A stretch of DNA of 64,000 bases, taken from NCBI GenBank assembly GCA_037962975.1, contig CM075669.1, positions 111,492,501 through 111,556,500 on the forward strand. Reading direction: 5' to 3'. The notes beneath the pieces are model-generated. The model saw only the letters and a list, made by a program, of their open reading frames with translations, made no database searches and had not been told where the DNA came from. The stretch's first letter is position 1, and each line of letters opens with the position of its first letter. The translations under genes were made by a program, and so were the position numbers. Source of the DNA: Clitoria ternatea. Taxonomy: Eukaryota; Streptophyta; Magnoliopsida; Fabales; Fabaceae. Positions 9,948 through 19,708 of the stretch are shown here, one piece after another.

Positions 9948-11618
9948 ATGGCCTCAAGTTCTCAAAATGTTTTTCCCGAGGGTGGTGCGATAAATAGACC
10001 TCCCGCTTTCAATGGGGAAGGGTATGCCTTTTGGAAAGAGAGAATGAAAATCTTCATTCAATCAATTGACTTGAGAATATGGAATGCCATTGAAAATGGT
10101 CCCTATATACCAATGCATACCATAGATAGCAAGAATGTTGAAAAACCCATAGATGAATGGACTAGCGAGGAAGAAAAGAAAGTCCAATATGGCTACAAGG
10201 CCAAAAATCTCATTACCATGGCTTTAGGACAAGACGAATTTTTTAGAATAATGACATGCCAAACCGCTAAAGAAATGTGGGATACTCTTCAAGTAACCCA
10301 TGAAGGTACTAATGATGTAAAGGACTCAAAGATTAGTACTCTTACTAGCCAATATGAATGCTTTAGGATAAATTCAGGAGAATCTATTGTTGATATGCAG
10401 AAAAGGTTTACACTTATTATTAACCATCTTATTACTCTTGGCAAAGTGTACACTAACAAAGAGCTTGTGCACAAAATTTTGAAAAGTCTCAGCAGGGAAT
10501 GGCAACCTCTTGTCACAGCAATAAAACAATCTCCTAGCATCAATGAAATGTCTCTTGCAACACTCTTTGGGAAATTGCAAGAACAAGAGCAAGAACTTAA
10601 AGCATTGAAGCTAGCCGAGGAAGAGGAGAAATCCACCAAGAAGAAAGGGCTAGCCCTCAAAGCCACCTCCATGCATGAGGAAGAATCATGCAGTGACTTA
10701 GATGAAGAAGAAGAATTTGGGCTGTTCGTGAAAAGATTTGGAAGATTCATGAAGAACAAAAAGTTCCAAAAGAACTTTAAGCCCCAAGGTAAGAAATCTA
10801 CCTCTAATGAAACTTCATCTTCACCAAGCTGTTTTGAATATGGCAAGGAAGGGCACTTCAAAGCCGATTGTCCAAACCTCAAAAAGAAGGGCAAGGACAA
10901 ACAAAGAAGAAGAAGAGCCTATATTGCTTGGGATGAGAATGATGTGAGCAGCTCCGATGACTCGGAAGATGAGCAAGCCAATCTTTGCTTAATGGCAAAT
11001 CATCAAGAAGAAGAAAATGAGGTAAATCTTCTTGACTTAGATAAAAATGAGCTGTTAGATGCATTTGAGGAATTATATGATAAGTTTACAAAAATCTCTA
11101 GTAAACTCAAAGCATCTAGGAAAACTAGTGATACTCTTGAATTGCATCTCATGGAAGCATGTAAAGAGAATGAGAGCTTAAAAGAAGAACTAGAGAAAGT
11201 TCAAACATGCTCTAGGGATAAACCTTGTGATTTTGCAAAGAAGTGCATAGTGTTAGAAACCAAGGTTGAAGACCTAAATAGGACACTAGAGAAATTCACT
11301 AATGGAAGAGATAATTTGAATATCCTACTTGGGCAACAAAAATGCATGTTTAGTAAAACCGGTCTAGGATATGACCAAGAACATAGTAATCATAAAATGG
11401 AGAAGCACTACAAAAACTTCTTTGCACCACCAAGCAAGTCTTCCTCACCTTTTATGAAATGCAATCATTGTGGCACCAAAGGACATAGTGCATATAAGTG
11501 TAGTGTTAGGAAACTAGGACCAAAGGTCTTAAGAAAGGTGTGGGTTCCCAAAGGAACGTTCCCACAAGCTAACCTTAAAGGACCCAACATAAAATGGGTA
11601 CCTAGTTCTCTAAAATGA
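9948..11618 (+). CDS. gag: Gag polyprotein of SIRE-like element
   Basis: 556 codons from an ATG 43 bp after the PBS; the next residues (ASSSQNVFPEGGAINRPPAF) are a usual copia Gag start, and FNGEGYAFWKERM and KEMWDTLQVTHEGT are the capsid-like DUF4219/UBN2 motifs. A Lys/Glu-rich coiled-coil stretch surrounds residues 205-235. Two zinc knuckles follow. The first, near residue 290, reads CFEYGKEGHFKADC, so its second Cys is Tyr. The second, near residue 505, is intact CNHCGTKGHSAYKC. The protein ends KWVPSSLK, then TGA at 11616-11618. Gag packages element RNA in cytoplasmic virus-like particles. Pol follows in the +1 frame rather than in frame. Confidence 0.93.
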   Translation: MASSSQNVFPEGGAINRPPAFNGEGYAFWKERMKIFIQSIDLRIWNAIENGPYIPMHTIDSKNVEKPIDEWTSEEEKKVQYGYKAKNLITMALGQDEFFRIMTCQTAKEMWDTLQVTHEGTNDVKDSKISTLTSQYECFRINSGESIVDMQKRFTLIINHLITLGKVYTNKELVHKILKSLSREWQPLVTAIKQSPSINEMSLATLFGKLQEQEQELKALKLAEEEEKSTKKKGLALKATSMHEEESCSDLDEEEEFGLFVKRFGRFMKNKKFQKNFKPQGKKSTSNETSSSPSCFEYGKEGHFKADCPNLKKKGKDKQRRRRAYIAWDENDVSSSDDSEDEQANLCLMANHQEEENEVNLLDLDKNELLDAFEELYDKFTKISSKLKASRKTSDTLELHLMEACKENESLKEELEKVQTCSRDKPCDFAKKCIVLETKVEDLNRTLEKFTNGRDNLNILLGQQKCMFSKTGLGYDQEHSNHKMEKHYKNFFAPPSKSSSPFMKCNHCGTKGHSAYKCSVRKLGPKVLRKVWVPKGTFPQANLKGPNIKWVPSSLK

Positions 11619-14600
11619 TTTTGTTTTGCAGGTATGCTTCAAGGCAAGCAACACCCATTGGTACTTGGATAGCGGGTGTTCGAAGCATATGACGGGAGAT
11701 ATAACCAAATTTACATCATTCACTCCCAAACGAAAAGGAAGCGTCACCTATGGAGACAACACTAAGGGAAGAATCCTAGGCATTGGAAATATTGGTAAGA
11801 ACTCTTCCACCTCCATAAGTGATGTATTGTATGTTGAAGGCCTCAAACATAATTTACTTAGTATAAGTCAATTATGTGACAAAGGATATAGAGTCTTATT
11901 TGAATCAAATTGTTGCATAATTGAGCATAAGACTAATAAGGAAATCAAGTTTGTAGGCCAAAGAATCGATAATATTTACATGATTGATATGGATAGTTTG
12001 TCTACAAATGATGAACAATGCTTTATTTCAAAAGAGGATGAAACATGGCTATGGCATAGAAGAATAGCTCATATACATGTAGACCACTTGAACAAACTTG
12101 TTTCTAAAGATTTAGTAATTGGTCTACCAAAGCTTAAATTTGAAAATAGATTTTGTGATGCATGTCAAAAGGGAAAACAAGTAAAGGCATCTTTTCAATC
12201 CAAAAATATTGTTTCTACTCAAAGGCCTTTACAACTTTTGCACATGGATTTATTTGGACCATCCAAAATCAAAAGCTTTGGAGGTAATTACTATGGTCTA
12301 GTAATAGTAGATGACTATTCAAGATATACATGGACACTGTTTCTTGCTCATAAAAATGAAGCTTATCATGCATTCAAGAAACTTGCAAAGATTATCCAAA
12401 ATGAGCAAAACTCAAAAATTGCATCCATTAGAACCGATCATGGGGGAGAATTTGAAAATCAATCTTTTGAAAAGTTTTGCGAAAAACATGGTATTAATCA
12501 CAACTTCTCAGCTCCTAGAACTCCACAACAAAATGGAGTAGTTGAAAGAAAGAATAGATCTTTAGTGGAGCTTGCTAGAACCATGCTAAATGAAAACAAT
12601 ATTGCGAAACATTTTTGGGCCGATGCGGTAAACACCGCATGTTATGTTATGAATAGATGTTTGATAAGGCCTATTTTAAAGAAAACCCCCTATGAGCTTT
12701 ACAAGGGTAGAAAACCCAACATTGCATACTTTCATATCTTTGGATGTAAATGTTTTGTGCTCAACAATGGAAAGGATAATCTAGGGAAGTTTGATGCAAA
12801 ATCTGATGAGGCAATCTTCCTAGGATATTCTCAATCAAGTAAATGTTATAGAATTTTCAACAAACAAACAAATACCATTGAGGAATCTATTCATGTCAAA
12901 TTTGATGAAAATAGCCATAACCCTCCGAGAAAGGAAGATGTTGATGATCTTGTAGGTACCTTTCAAGAAATGAACTTACAAGACAAAGAAGAAGTAGTCA
13001 ACCATGATGGAGGTGCAGCACAAGTTGAGAAACAACAAGATTGGATAACTTTGAAGGATCATCCTTTGGACAAGATCATTGGAGAGATAACCAAAGGGGT
13101 AAGTACTCGAAACGCCATTAGAAATGCATGCAATCACTTGGCTTTTGTATCCCAAATAGAACCCAAGAATATTGACGAAGCCATTATTGATGAACATTGG
13201 ATGTTGGCCATGCAAGAAGAGTTAAACCAATTTGAAAGAAATGAAGTTTGGGAACTTGTGCCAAGACCCAATGATCATCTAATAATAGGCACCAAATGGG
13301 TGTTTAGAAATAAGCTAGATGAAAACGGAATAATAACTAGAAACAAAGCTAGACTAGTAGCAAAGGGATACAACCAAGAAGAAGGAATAGACTATGAAGA
13401 AACATATGCACCTGTAGCTAGGTTAGAAGCCATTAGATTATTGCTGGCTTTTGCATGTTGTATGAATTTCAAATTGTATCAAATGGATGTCAAAAGTGCG
13501 TTCTTAAACGGCTACATTCAAGAAGAAGTTTATGTAGATCAACCTCCAGGTTTTGAAAATCATAAATTTCCAAATCATGTTTTTAAATTGAGAAAAGCCT
13601 TATATGGTTTGAAACAAGCTCCAAGAGCTTGGTATGAGAGATTAAGCAAATTCCTTTTAGAACACAAATTTGAAAGAGGAAAGGTTGATACTACATTGTT
13701 TATAAAACGCAAACAAAATGACATCCTCTTGGTACAGATTTATGTAGATGACATAATATTTGGTGCTACTAATGAAAATCTTTGTCAAGAATTTGCCAAG
13801 ATAATGCAGAATGAATTTGAAATGTCCTTGATGGGAGAACTCACCTTCTTCCTTGGACTACAAATAAAACAAGCCATTGATGGAACGTTCATTAGCCAAA
13901 CCAAATACTGTAAGGAACTACTTAAAAGGTTTGGAATGGACAAGGCAAATGAGATAGCTACACCAATGAGCACATCCTGCTATCTAGACAAAGACGAAAA
14001 GGGTAAGGACATTGAAATCACCAAATATCGAGGTATGATTGGATCCTTACTATATTTAACTGCGAGTAGACCTGATATTATGTTTGCAGTATGTATGTGT
14101 GCTAGATATCAAGCATGTCCCAAAGAATCACATTTGACTGCCGTAAAAAGGATTTTGAAATATCTTGTGGGTACTCAAAGTGTTGGTTTATGGTATCCCA
14201 AAGGCGTTGAATGTAATCTTTTAGGATATTCTGATTCCGACTTTGCGGGGTGTAAGCTTGATAGAAAAAGCACTAGTGGTACATGCCATTTGCTTGGTAG
14301 TTCCCTTGTTTCTTGGCATAGCAAGAAACAAGCAAGTGTTGCATTGTCAACAGCTGAGGCAGAATATGTAGCAGCTGGTAGTTGTTGTGCTCAAATTCTT
14401 TGGATGAGACAACAACTTCTTGATTTTGGTATTGCCTTGAATAAAGTCCCCATTAAATGTGATAATACAAGTGCCATTAACATCTCCAAGAATCCAGTAA
14501 TGCACTCTAGAACCAAACACATTGAGATTAGGCATCACTTTATTAGAGATCATGTGTTAAAAGGGGATTGTGTACTTGAACATGTAGAAACTTCTCAGCA

Positions 14601-14694
14601 ACTAGCTGATATTTTCACAAAACCCTTGGCTAGAGAGCAATTCATTCACATAAGAAGAGAATTAGGCATTCTGGACATGTCCAATTGTGTTTGA
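11614..14694 (+). CDS. pol: Pol polyprotein: protease, integrase, RT, RNase H
   Basis: The frame is open from 11614 to a stop at 14692-14694, about 1025 codons without a break. It has no ATG near its start, so it is probably made as a Gag-Pol fusion. Numbering from 11626: protease WYLDSGCSKHMTGD has Asp at residue 15. The pre-integrase zinc module holds LWHRRIAHIHVDHLN and CDACQKGK. The integrase core D,D,E residues are near 208 (HMDLFGP), 271 (RTDHGGEF) and 307 (GVVERKNRS). RT runs from WELVPRPND to the box IYVDDIIFG near 706. RNase H holds SDSDFAGC and ALSTAEAEYVA. The end motif ADIFTKPLAREQF is present. All catalytic motifs I can check are intact. It lies +1 relative to gag. Confidence 0.94.
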   Translation, partial: NDFVLQVCFKASNTHWYLDSGCSKHMTGDITKFTSFTPKRKGSVTYGDNTKGRILGIGNIGKNSSTSISDVLYVEGLKHNLLSISQLCDKGYRVLFESNCCIIEHKTNKEIKFVGQRIDNIYMIDMDSLSTNDEQCFISKEDETWLWHRRIAHIHVDHLNKLVSKDLVIGLPKLKFENRFCDACQKGKQVKASFQSKNIVSTQRPLQLLHMDLFGPSKIKSFGGNYYGLVIVDDYSRYTWTLFLAHKNEAYHAFKKLAKIIQNEQNSKIASIRTDHGGEFENQSFEKFCEKHGINHNFSAPRTPQQNGVVERKNRSLVELARTMLNENNIAKHFWADAVNTACYVMNRCLIRPILKKTPYELYKGRKPNIAYFHIFGCKCFVLNNGKDNLGKFDAKSDEAIFLGYSQSSKCYRIFNKQTNTIEESIHVKFDENSHNPPRKEDVDDLVGTFQEMNLQDKEEVVNHDGGAAQVEKQQDWITLKDHPLDKIIGEITKGVSTRNAIRNACNHLAFVSQIEPKNIDEAIIDEHWMLAMQEELNQFERNEVWELVPRPNDHLIIGTKWVFRNKLDENGIITRNKARLVAKGYNQEEGIDYEETYAPVARLEAIRLLLAFACCMNFKLYQMDVKSAFLNGYIQEEVYVDQPPGFENHKFPNHVFKLRKALYGLKQAPRAWYERLSKFLLEHKFERGKVDTTLFIKRKQNDILLVQIYVDDIIFGATNENLCQEFAKIMQNEFEMSLMGELTFFLGLQIKQAIDGTFISQTKYCKELLKRFGMDKANEIATPMSTSCYLDKDEKGKDIEITKYRGMIGSLLYLTASRPDIMFAVCMCARYQACPKESHLTAVKRILKYLVGTQSVGLWYPKGVECNLLGYSDSDFAGCKLDRKSTSGTCHLLGSSLVSWHSKKQASVALSTAEAEYVAAGSCCAQILWMRQQLLDFGIALNKVPIKCDNTSAINISKNPVMHSRTKHIEIRHHFIRDHVLKGDCVLEHVETSQQLADIFTKPLAREQFIHIRRELGILDMSNCV

Positions 14695-15337
14695 ATATTT
14701 TGTTGAATGGCATAATGTATGATATACATCACATTTCATGTTTGGAACCTTGCTGTTTGATATATTTGAAGTTTTTGACTCCATAATCGATTACTTTGAT
14801 AATCCCAATCGATTACTAAGCTTCTGTTTCGAAGGTAATCGATTAAAACTCACCCATAATCGATTACAATCATTCTGTTTTTAAGATAATCGATTATACA
14901 TTATCCATAATCGATTACGAAGCTTCTGTTTCCAGTTCAAAACGTTTCCTCTTCTTCATAATCGATTACCACATTGCCCCAATCGATTAGGACGATTCTG
15001 TTTCTAATCTAATCGATTACCATAAGCCTCTAATCGATTACCCTCTGCACAAAACGTTTGAAATTCCCCAGTAACAGTGGTCTAATCGATTACCACCTGC
15101 CATGTAATCGATTAGCATGCGTTCTGATGGGTCAAAACTCCAATTTCCTAGGCTCACTCGAAACTCTCCCTCTCTTAACTCACTTCACTCCTCCCTAAAC
15201 TCTCTTTCCTCCTTCCTAAACCTAATCTTCAACTATAAATAACCCCTCATTCACCTTCTCATCTCACACTACCTCCTTTCTCCCAAGTCTCTCTAGCACT
15301 CATCTCTCTTCATCTCCTCTTTTAGCTCTGTTTTACC
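14695..15337 (+). promoter_or_regulatory. Internal word array plus TATA box before extra ORF
   Basis: No coding sequence. ATCGAT cores begin at 14786, 14808, 14838, 14859, 14889, 14910, 14961, 14982, 15012, 15033, 15085 and 15107. Distances are 22, 30, 21, 30, 21, 51, 21, 30, 21, 52, 22: the same spacing set as in the LTR. TATAAATA follows at 15234-15241, 97 bp before the extra ORF's ATG, with a C/T-rich leader. The layout copies U3 and suggests a separate promoter for the extra ORF; this is inference. Confidence 0.7.
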
Positions 15338-16465
15338 ATGTCTTCCTCAAGGAATGTCAAAAGGGCTAGGTCCTCTGTTGCTCAAGCTCAAGCTCATAAT
15401 CCCCTTGACTTCTCAAGGTTTTTCTCTTCTCCTAGAGACCTTCAGAATTTTATGAAAAATTTTTCTGAAAAGGAGATTATGACCCCTCACTACACCATAG
15501 CTGAGACCTTTGACAACCCAAGCCTTACCTTCACCCAAAGCCTCAACCACTACAACCTCTTCCCCTTCCTATCCCTCAAAGAAGAAGAATACTATCCTGA
15601 GCTTATGAGAGTATTCTACTGCAACCTCCGCCTTGTCAATGGGTTGGTTGAATCCAAAGTGAAAAACACCACCATCAAACTCTCCAATGCCCAGTTTGCA
15701 GAGATTTCCAAACTGCCCCTCAACAATGCTGACTTTGATGGAGGCGAACCCGAGGATGAATGGGGCTTCAATGCTCTTACTGCTCGCCAATCCTTATGGA
15801 AGGCTGACCGTCCAAGGAGCAACCACAAACTAGTTGGCCACTTGACCATGAACAACCGCCTGCTCCACTTCTTCTTGGTCAAGATGATTGTTCCCCGTGG
15901 TGGGAACTATGCTCTGGTTGAAGAGGATGATGTCCTCTTAATGTGGGCCATGCTGAACCACAAAGAGATTAACTGGGTTCAGTTGATCAAGTTCCACATG
16001 CGCCATGCCAAGGACCAACAAAAGCTCCCCTATGGTATCCTCCTCACCAAAATCTTCAAATTCTGTGGAGTAGACTTAGCAGGGGAACTCTCTGAGAAAG
16101 TGCCCCCTAGAGCTTGCATTGGCACCCATCACCTCACCAAAATGGGTCTTGTCTTCACCAATGGAGCATGGTACTCACGCATGGAGGGCGTTTATGCCAA
16201 CATTCCCTTCCAAGCTCCTGCTGAAGAAGCACCTGCTCCTCCTCCTTCCCCACCTCAACCACAAGCTGCAGCCTCTTCATCTGCCCCACAAGTTGACCCT
16301 TTTGCATCTCTCTACGCTCATCTTGATCGCCGCTTCGATCGTCTTGAGAACTCCCTCCAAGAGTTTTCCATGACCGAGCAGCAACATTTTGAGATGATGC
16401 AGCAGCGCTATGAGGAGCTGGCTCACCAAATTTCAGAAATCCGCTTCTTCAACCCAGACAATTAG
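15338..16465 (+). CDS. Extra ORF after pol (env-position, 'plant transposon protein' type)
   Basis: 375 codons from ATG (MSSSRNVKRARSSVAQAQAH) to TAG. Residues 1-60 hold a basic start and DFSRFFSSPRDLQNFM. The middle, residues about 75-260, has VFYCNLRLVNGLVESKV, IKLSNAQFAEISKLP, HLTMNNRLLHFFLVKMIVPR and GILLTKIFKFCGVDL. Residues 285-315 are Pro/Ala-rich. The C-terminus is coiled-coil-like with LDRRFDRLENSLQEF and EQQHFEMMQQRYEEL. There is no signal peptide or convincing membrane anchor, so a true envelope role is doubtful. It resembles the env-position ORF of the Calypso-like element (1303-2616) and is close to the broken copy at 21414-22516. A TATA box at 15234 may drive it. Function unknown. 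Confidence 0.82.
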   Translation: MSSSRNVKRARSSVAQAQAHNPLDFSRFFSSPRDLQNFMKNFSEKEIMTPHYTIAETFDNPSLTFTQSLNHYNLFPFLSLKEEEYYPELMRVFYCNLRLVNGLVESKVKNTTIKLSNAQFAEISKLPLNNADFDGGEPEDEWGFNALTARQSLWKADRPRSNHKLVGHLTMNNRLLHFFLVKMIVPRGGNYALVEEDDVLLMWAMLNHKEINWVQLIKFHMRHAKDQQKLPYGILLTKIFKFCGVDLAGELSEKVPPRACIGTHHLTKMGLVFTNGAWYSRMEGVYANIPFQAPAEEAPAPPPSPPQPQAAASSSAPQVDPFASLYAHLDRRFDRLENSLQEFSMTEQQHFEMMQQRYEELAHQISEIRFFNPDN

Positions 16466-16992
16466 ATTTTTTGTGTTATGTTGATTTCTGTTTGTTGCTT
16501 TTCTGCTTTTTGAATTAATTTACTTCTTGTATTTCCCTTTGATATTTAATAAAAGTATTTTATTTGAGTTCATACAATTTCTCTTCACTGCTCCAATTGT
16601 TTTTGATGATTACAAAGGGGGAGAAGAATAGATGTTCATATGTTGGATAATATGTTGAATAATGCTCTGATACACAATATGAATAACTCTGAATATGCTG
16701 TGATAATATGCTCTGATAATATGGATAATAGATGTTTTGTTAACGAATTGCAAAATCTTATCTGTTTGTTAAACTCCTTTTGATAGGGGGAGAATTATAG
16801 ATAAGAGATAATAAACAATGGATAAAATAAGATAAGACATTGGCTGCTGAATTGGTTTTTTTAAAATTGTCATCTGCTATTTGAAAAAGAGATAATGTAG
16901 CAGAGTTGTTTTTGCAAAAGATAAGCCTATATTTTTTAAACTAACAACCCTCAAGAGATGAACACAGTTGTCATCATCAAAAAGGGGGAGAA
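16466..16992 (+). other. 3' untranslated region with three polypurine motifs
   Basis: Noncoding. AAAGGGGGAGAA occurs at 16614-16625 and at 16981-16992 (directly before the 3' LTR), and AGGGGGAGAA at 16785-16794. The last is the primer for plus-strand synthesis by position (longer run from 16979). Repeated polypurine motifs are a feature reported for the SIRE/Maximus lineage. The older copy keeps two (22646-22657, 22991-23002). Confidence 0.75.
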
Positions 16993-18432
16993 TGTGTTTG
17001 AATATGTTAAACAGGTCCAATAGATGTGCAAGGATTTTGATAATGACAAGTACTCTTGAAGAAACAATGCAAAAACAAAGACATGAAATCAGAATTGAAG
17101 AAACAGCGAAGATAATCGATTAGGCCATAGATGCTAATCGATTAGAAGCTTTCTGTCTTGGAAGAAATTGCATCAGAGTCGAAGATAATCGATTAAGGAA
17201 GCCTCACAATCGATTAGACACTCACTGGAATTAAGATAATCGATTGCACACTTAAGACTAATCGATTACAGCAATCAAAAATGGAATTAAATGCATCAGG
17301 TACACATGCTAATCGATTAAGAGAGCCATATAATCGATTAGGAAGCCACTGGAATTTAAGGTAATCGATTGCAAGACATGCTAATCGATTAGGATGCTGC
17401 GAAGACAAATTAAATGCATCAGGTACAAGATGCTAATCGATTACAGGTAATAAGATAATCGATTAGTGACTCTCTGACTTGAAGCTAATCGATTACAACG
17501 CGAGGATGTAATCGATTACGCTAGTGGAAAAACAGATTTAAGTGGGAAACCAGGTCATGTCTCCACCATTCTTCAAATTTCCACTAACTGCAACGGCTAT
17601 GAGGAACTAGGGCACACCTCAACTGCTATCATGGCTCTATAAATGGAGGAAGAACACAAGCACAAAGAGCAACCAACACAAAACCAAGTAGCAACAATTC
17701 ATAGCTCTATTTTGTGCTTTGTAAGCCTATCTCTTGCATTTTTGTACTCTAAATTGTATATCCTCTCATCTTGAGAGATTAGAATTGGAGAGCTTTTCAC
17801 TTGTATATCTGCTCTATCAAGAGAGTATATTGATTGTAAACACAAACTCCAAACACACAAAGTTATTCACTCTAGGTTGAGTGGCTGTTCACTCTAAGAT
17901 TGAGTGGTTACAAAGGTTGTGGACTCAACCTTTGGGATATTGTGAGATTGAGAGATTGGGTGGGTTGCCCTTATACTTGTGAGGATTGGGTTCTTGAGTG
18001 TGGGACACTAGGAAGCCGCAATTGCTCAAAGTTGTATCTCTAGTCTACAATAGTGGAAAATCCTCTAAGTGGGTTGCTTAGAGGCGAGACGTACACCGGA
18101 TTGGGTTGAACTCGTTACATCGGTTTGCAAGCTTCTCTTCCTTACTCTTTTACTTCCATATATTGCATATTTGCTGATTGGTATTGTTTGGCTAAGAAGA
18201 ACACACTTGAACTTGCTTAATTTGCTTTACTTTAGATATTGCACACCAAGTGTTTGCTAAATTGTCTCAACAATACTTACCTCTTGTAGTGCATTGCATA
18301 TCATTGTTACTTGCTTTCACTTGCACAATCTCATAAACTTGGTTATAGAAATCAATTTCAAAGGCATTCCAAGCAAAAGTTTTATAACTTAATTCACCCC
18401 CCCTCTTGAGTATTGAGGCCACTTGAACAACA
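16993..18432 (+). repeat. 3' LTR of SIRE-like element
   Basis: 1440 bp, the same length as the 5' LTR, with five substitutions by eye. It carries the same word array (17113-17518) and TATA box. It ends AACAACA and is followed by TGTTG at 18433-18437. Confidence 0.95.
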
Positions 18433-18437
18433 TGTTG
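18433..18437. repeat. Target site duplication TGTTG, right copy
   Basis: Matches 8447-8451 exactly and restores the Calypso-like gag reading across the insertion. Confidence 0.93.
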
Positions 18438-19440
18438 TGATCTATTTGTGGTTTGATTTTGTGGCATATTCTGATTCAAATGTGGACCTTTCTGCCATGA
18501 AAAATTGGGGTGATTCCTATAGTTAGGATTAAAGGAATTAGAGGGATAATTCCTTTGGAATTGTTGCTGCCCCATATAATTCACTTGCTCGGAAGGCACA
18601 TTTGGATCACACATTCCATTTTCATGATCTCCACCACAAAAATCACAGCTTACCATACAAACTTGACTCGGCTTTTGAAGTTCTAAAATTTGTACACTTA
18701 ATTTCTCTAAAGCCTGAGTCATCAACTTACTCTGAGCCAAATAAGCATCCTGTGCTTCCAATTCTAGTATCCCTCTCTTAGGGATTTGGCTTCTTTCACT
18801 AACCAGACACTCATTATAAGCCATAACATCAATCAGCTCTATAGCTTCTTCTACAGTTTTGGTCGTTAATGAACCTCCAGCTGAGGCATCAATCAAGACC
18901 CTAGTAGCTGGTCTTACACCATTATAAAATATAGTGACTTGCTGCACATCAGTGATTTGATGATAAGGACATTTCCTTAAACTCTCTTTATATCTATCCC
19001 ATGCTTCCATTAAAGATTCACCTTCTCTTTGTTGGAAACAAGTGATTTCAGTGCGCAACTTAGCATACTTGGAAGGAGGGAAATACTTAATCAAAAATTT
19101 TCTTTCTAAATCCTCCCAAGTGGAAATACTACCTCTCGGTTGGCTCTACAACCAGGCTTTTGCTCGGTCCCTTAAAGAAAAAGGAAATAATCTCAGTCTA
19201 ATGGCATCTTCAGGGACTCCATTCATTTTCACAGTATCACAAATTTGGAGGAAGGTTACTAGATGCAAATTTGGATCCTCAACCTCACTTCCTCCGAATT
19301 GATCATTTCTAACCAACTGCAATAAAGCCGGTTTAAGTTCAAAATTATTGGCTGCAATCGGAGGCCTAAGGATGCTAGATTGCGATCCTTCTTCAGTCGG
19401 CCTGGAGTAATCACCTAATGTAACTCTCCTCTATTCCATT
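18438..19440 (-). pseudogene. gag: Gag N-terminal part of Calypso-like element
   Basis: On the minus strand from about 19440 the frame starts with an ATG whose third codon is TAG. It then reads GDYSRPTEEGSQSS, the gag core ending in AWL and an in-frame TAG at 19146-19148, STWEDLERKFLIKYFPPSKY, QREGESLMEAWDRYKESLRK and CPYHQI. These are Ty3-gypsy retrotransposon Gag motifs (Retrotrans_gag family). A zinc-knuckle-like CDFCGGDHENGMC follows, then an Asn/Gln-rich stretch up to the insertion point. The rest is at 8053-8446. Two stops and the insertion disable it. Confidence 0.87.
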
Positions 19441-19708
19441 TCTTTTTGTTCTTTTTTCTTTTTCTCCTTTCTCAACTTACACTCTAACAAATCAATATCA
19501 GGATCAAAGAAGAAAGGCTCTCCTCTGTTCCTTGACTGCATACACCAAATATTAAACACAAGAACAATTCACAGCTACTGCAACAGCTACACAAAAATAA
19601 ACTACTACTACTATACTAAAAACAAGAATCAGACTACTTACTAAATGCAAAACAAAATTAAATGGTTCAGTCTAGTACCGGTCCAAGGATTGTTGATATT
19701 ACTCAATA
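19441..19708 (-). other. Leader between PBS and gag of Calypso-like element
   Basis: Noncoding leader of about 270 bp; nothing else recognised. Confidence 0.5.

Larger units (their letters stand above)
8452..18432 (+). mobile_element. Complete young SIRE/Maximus-like Ty1-copia element
   Basis: A 9981-bp element with two 1440-bp LTRs (8452-9891, 16993-18432), PBS TGGTATCAGAGC (initiator Met tRNA type), gag, pol in copia order (protease, integrase, RT, RNase H), a 643-bp spacer with a word array, an extra 375-codon ORF and three polypurine motifs before the 3' LTR. It is flanked by perfect TGTTG duplications inside Calypso-like gag. I count five substitutions between the LTRs (9356, 9385, 9566, 9635, 9849), about 0.35 percent. 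With a commonly used plant LTR rate of 1.3e-8 per site per year this would be roughly 0.13 My. Lineage follows from the extra ORF, long LTRs and multiple polypurine motifs; exact family name not established. Confidence 0.93.

Noticed and set aside
10289..10900. 203-codon minus-strand frame
   Set aside because: Antisense shadow of gag with high Leu/Ser content typical of reverse translation of charged sequence.
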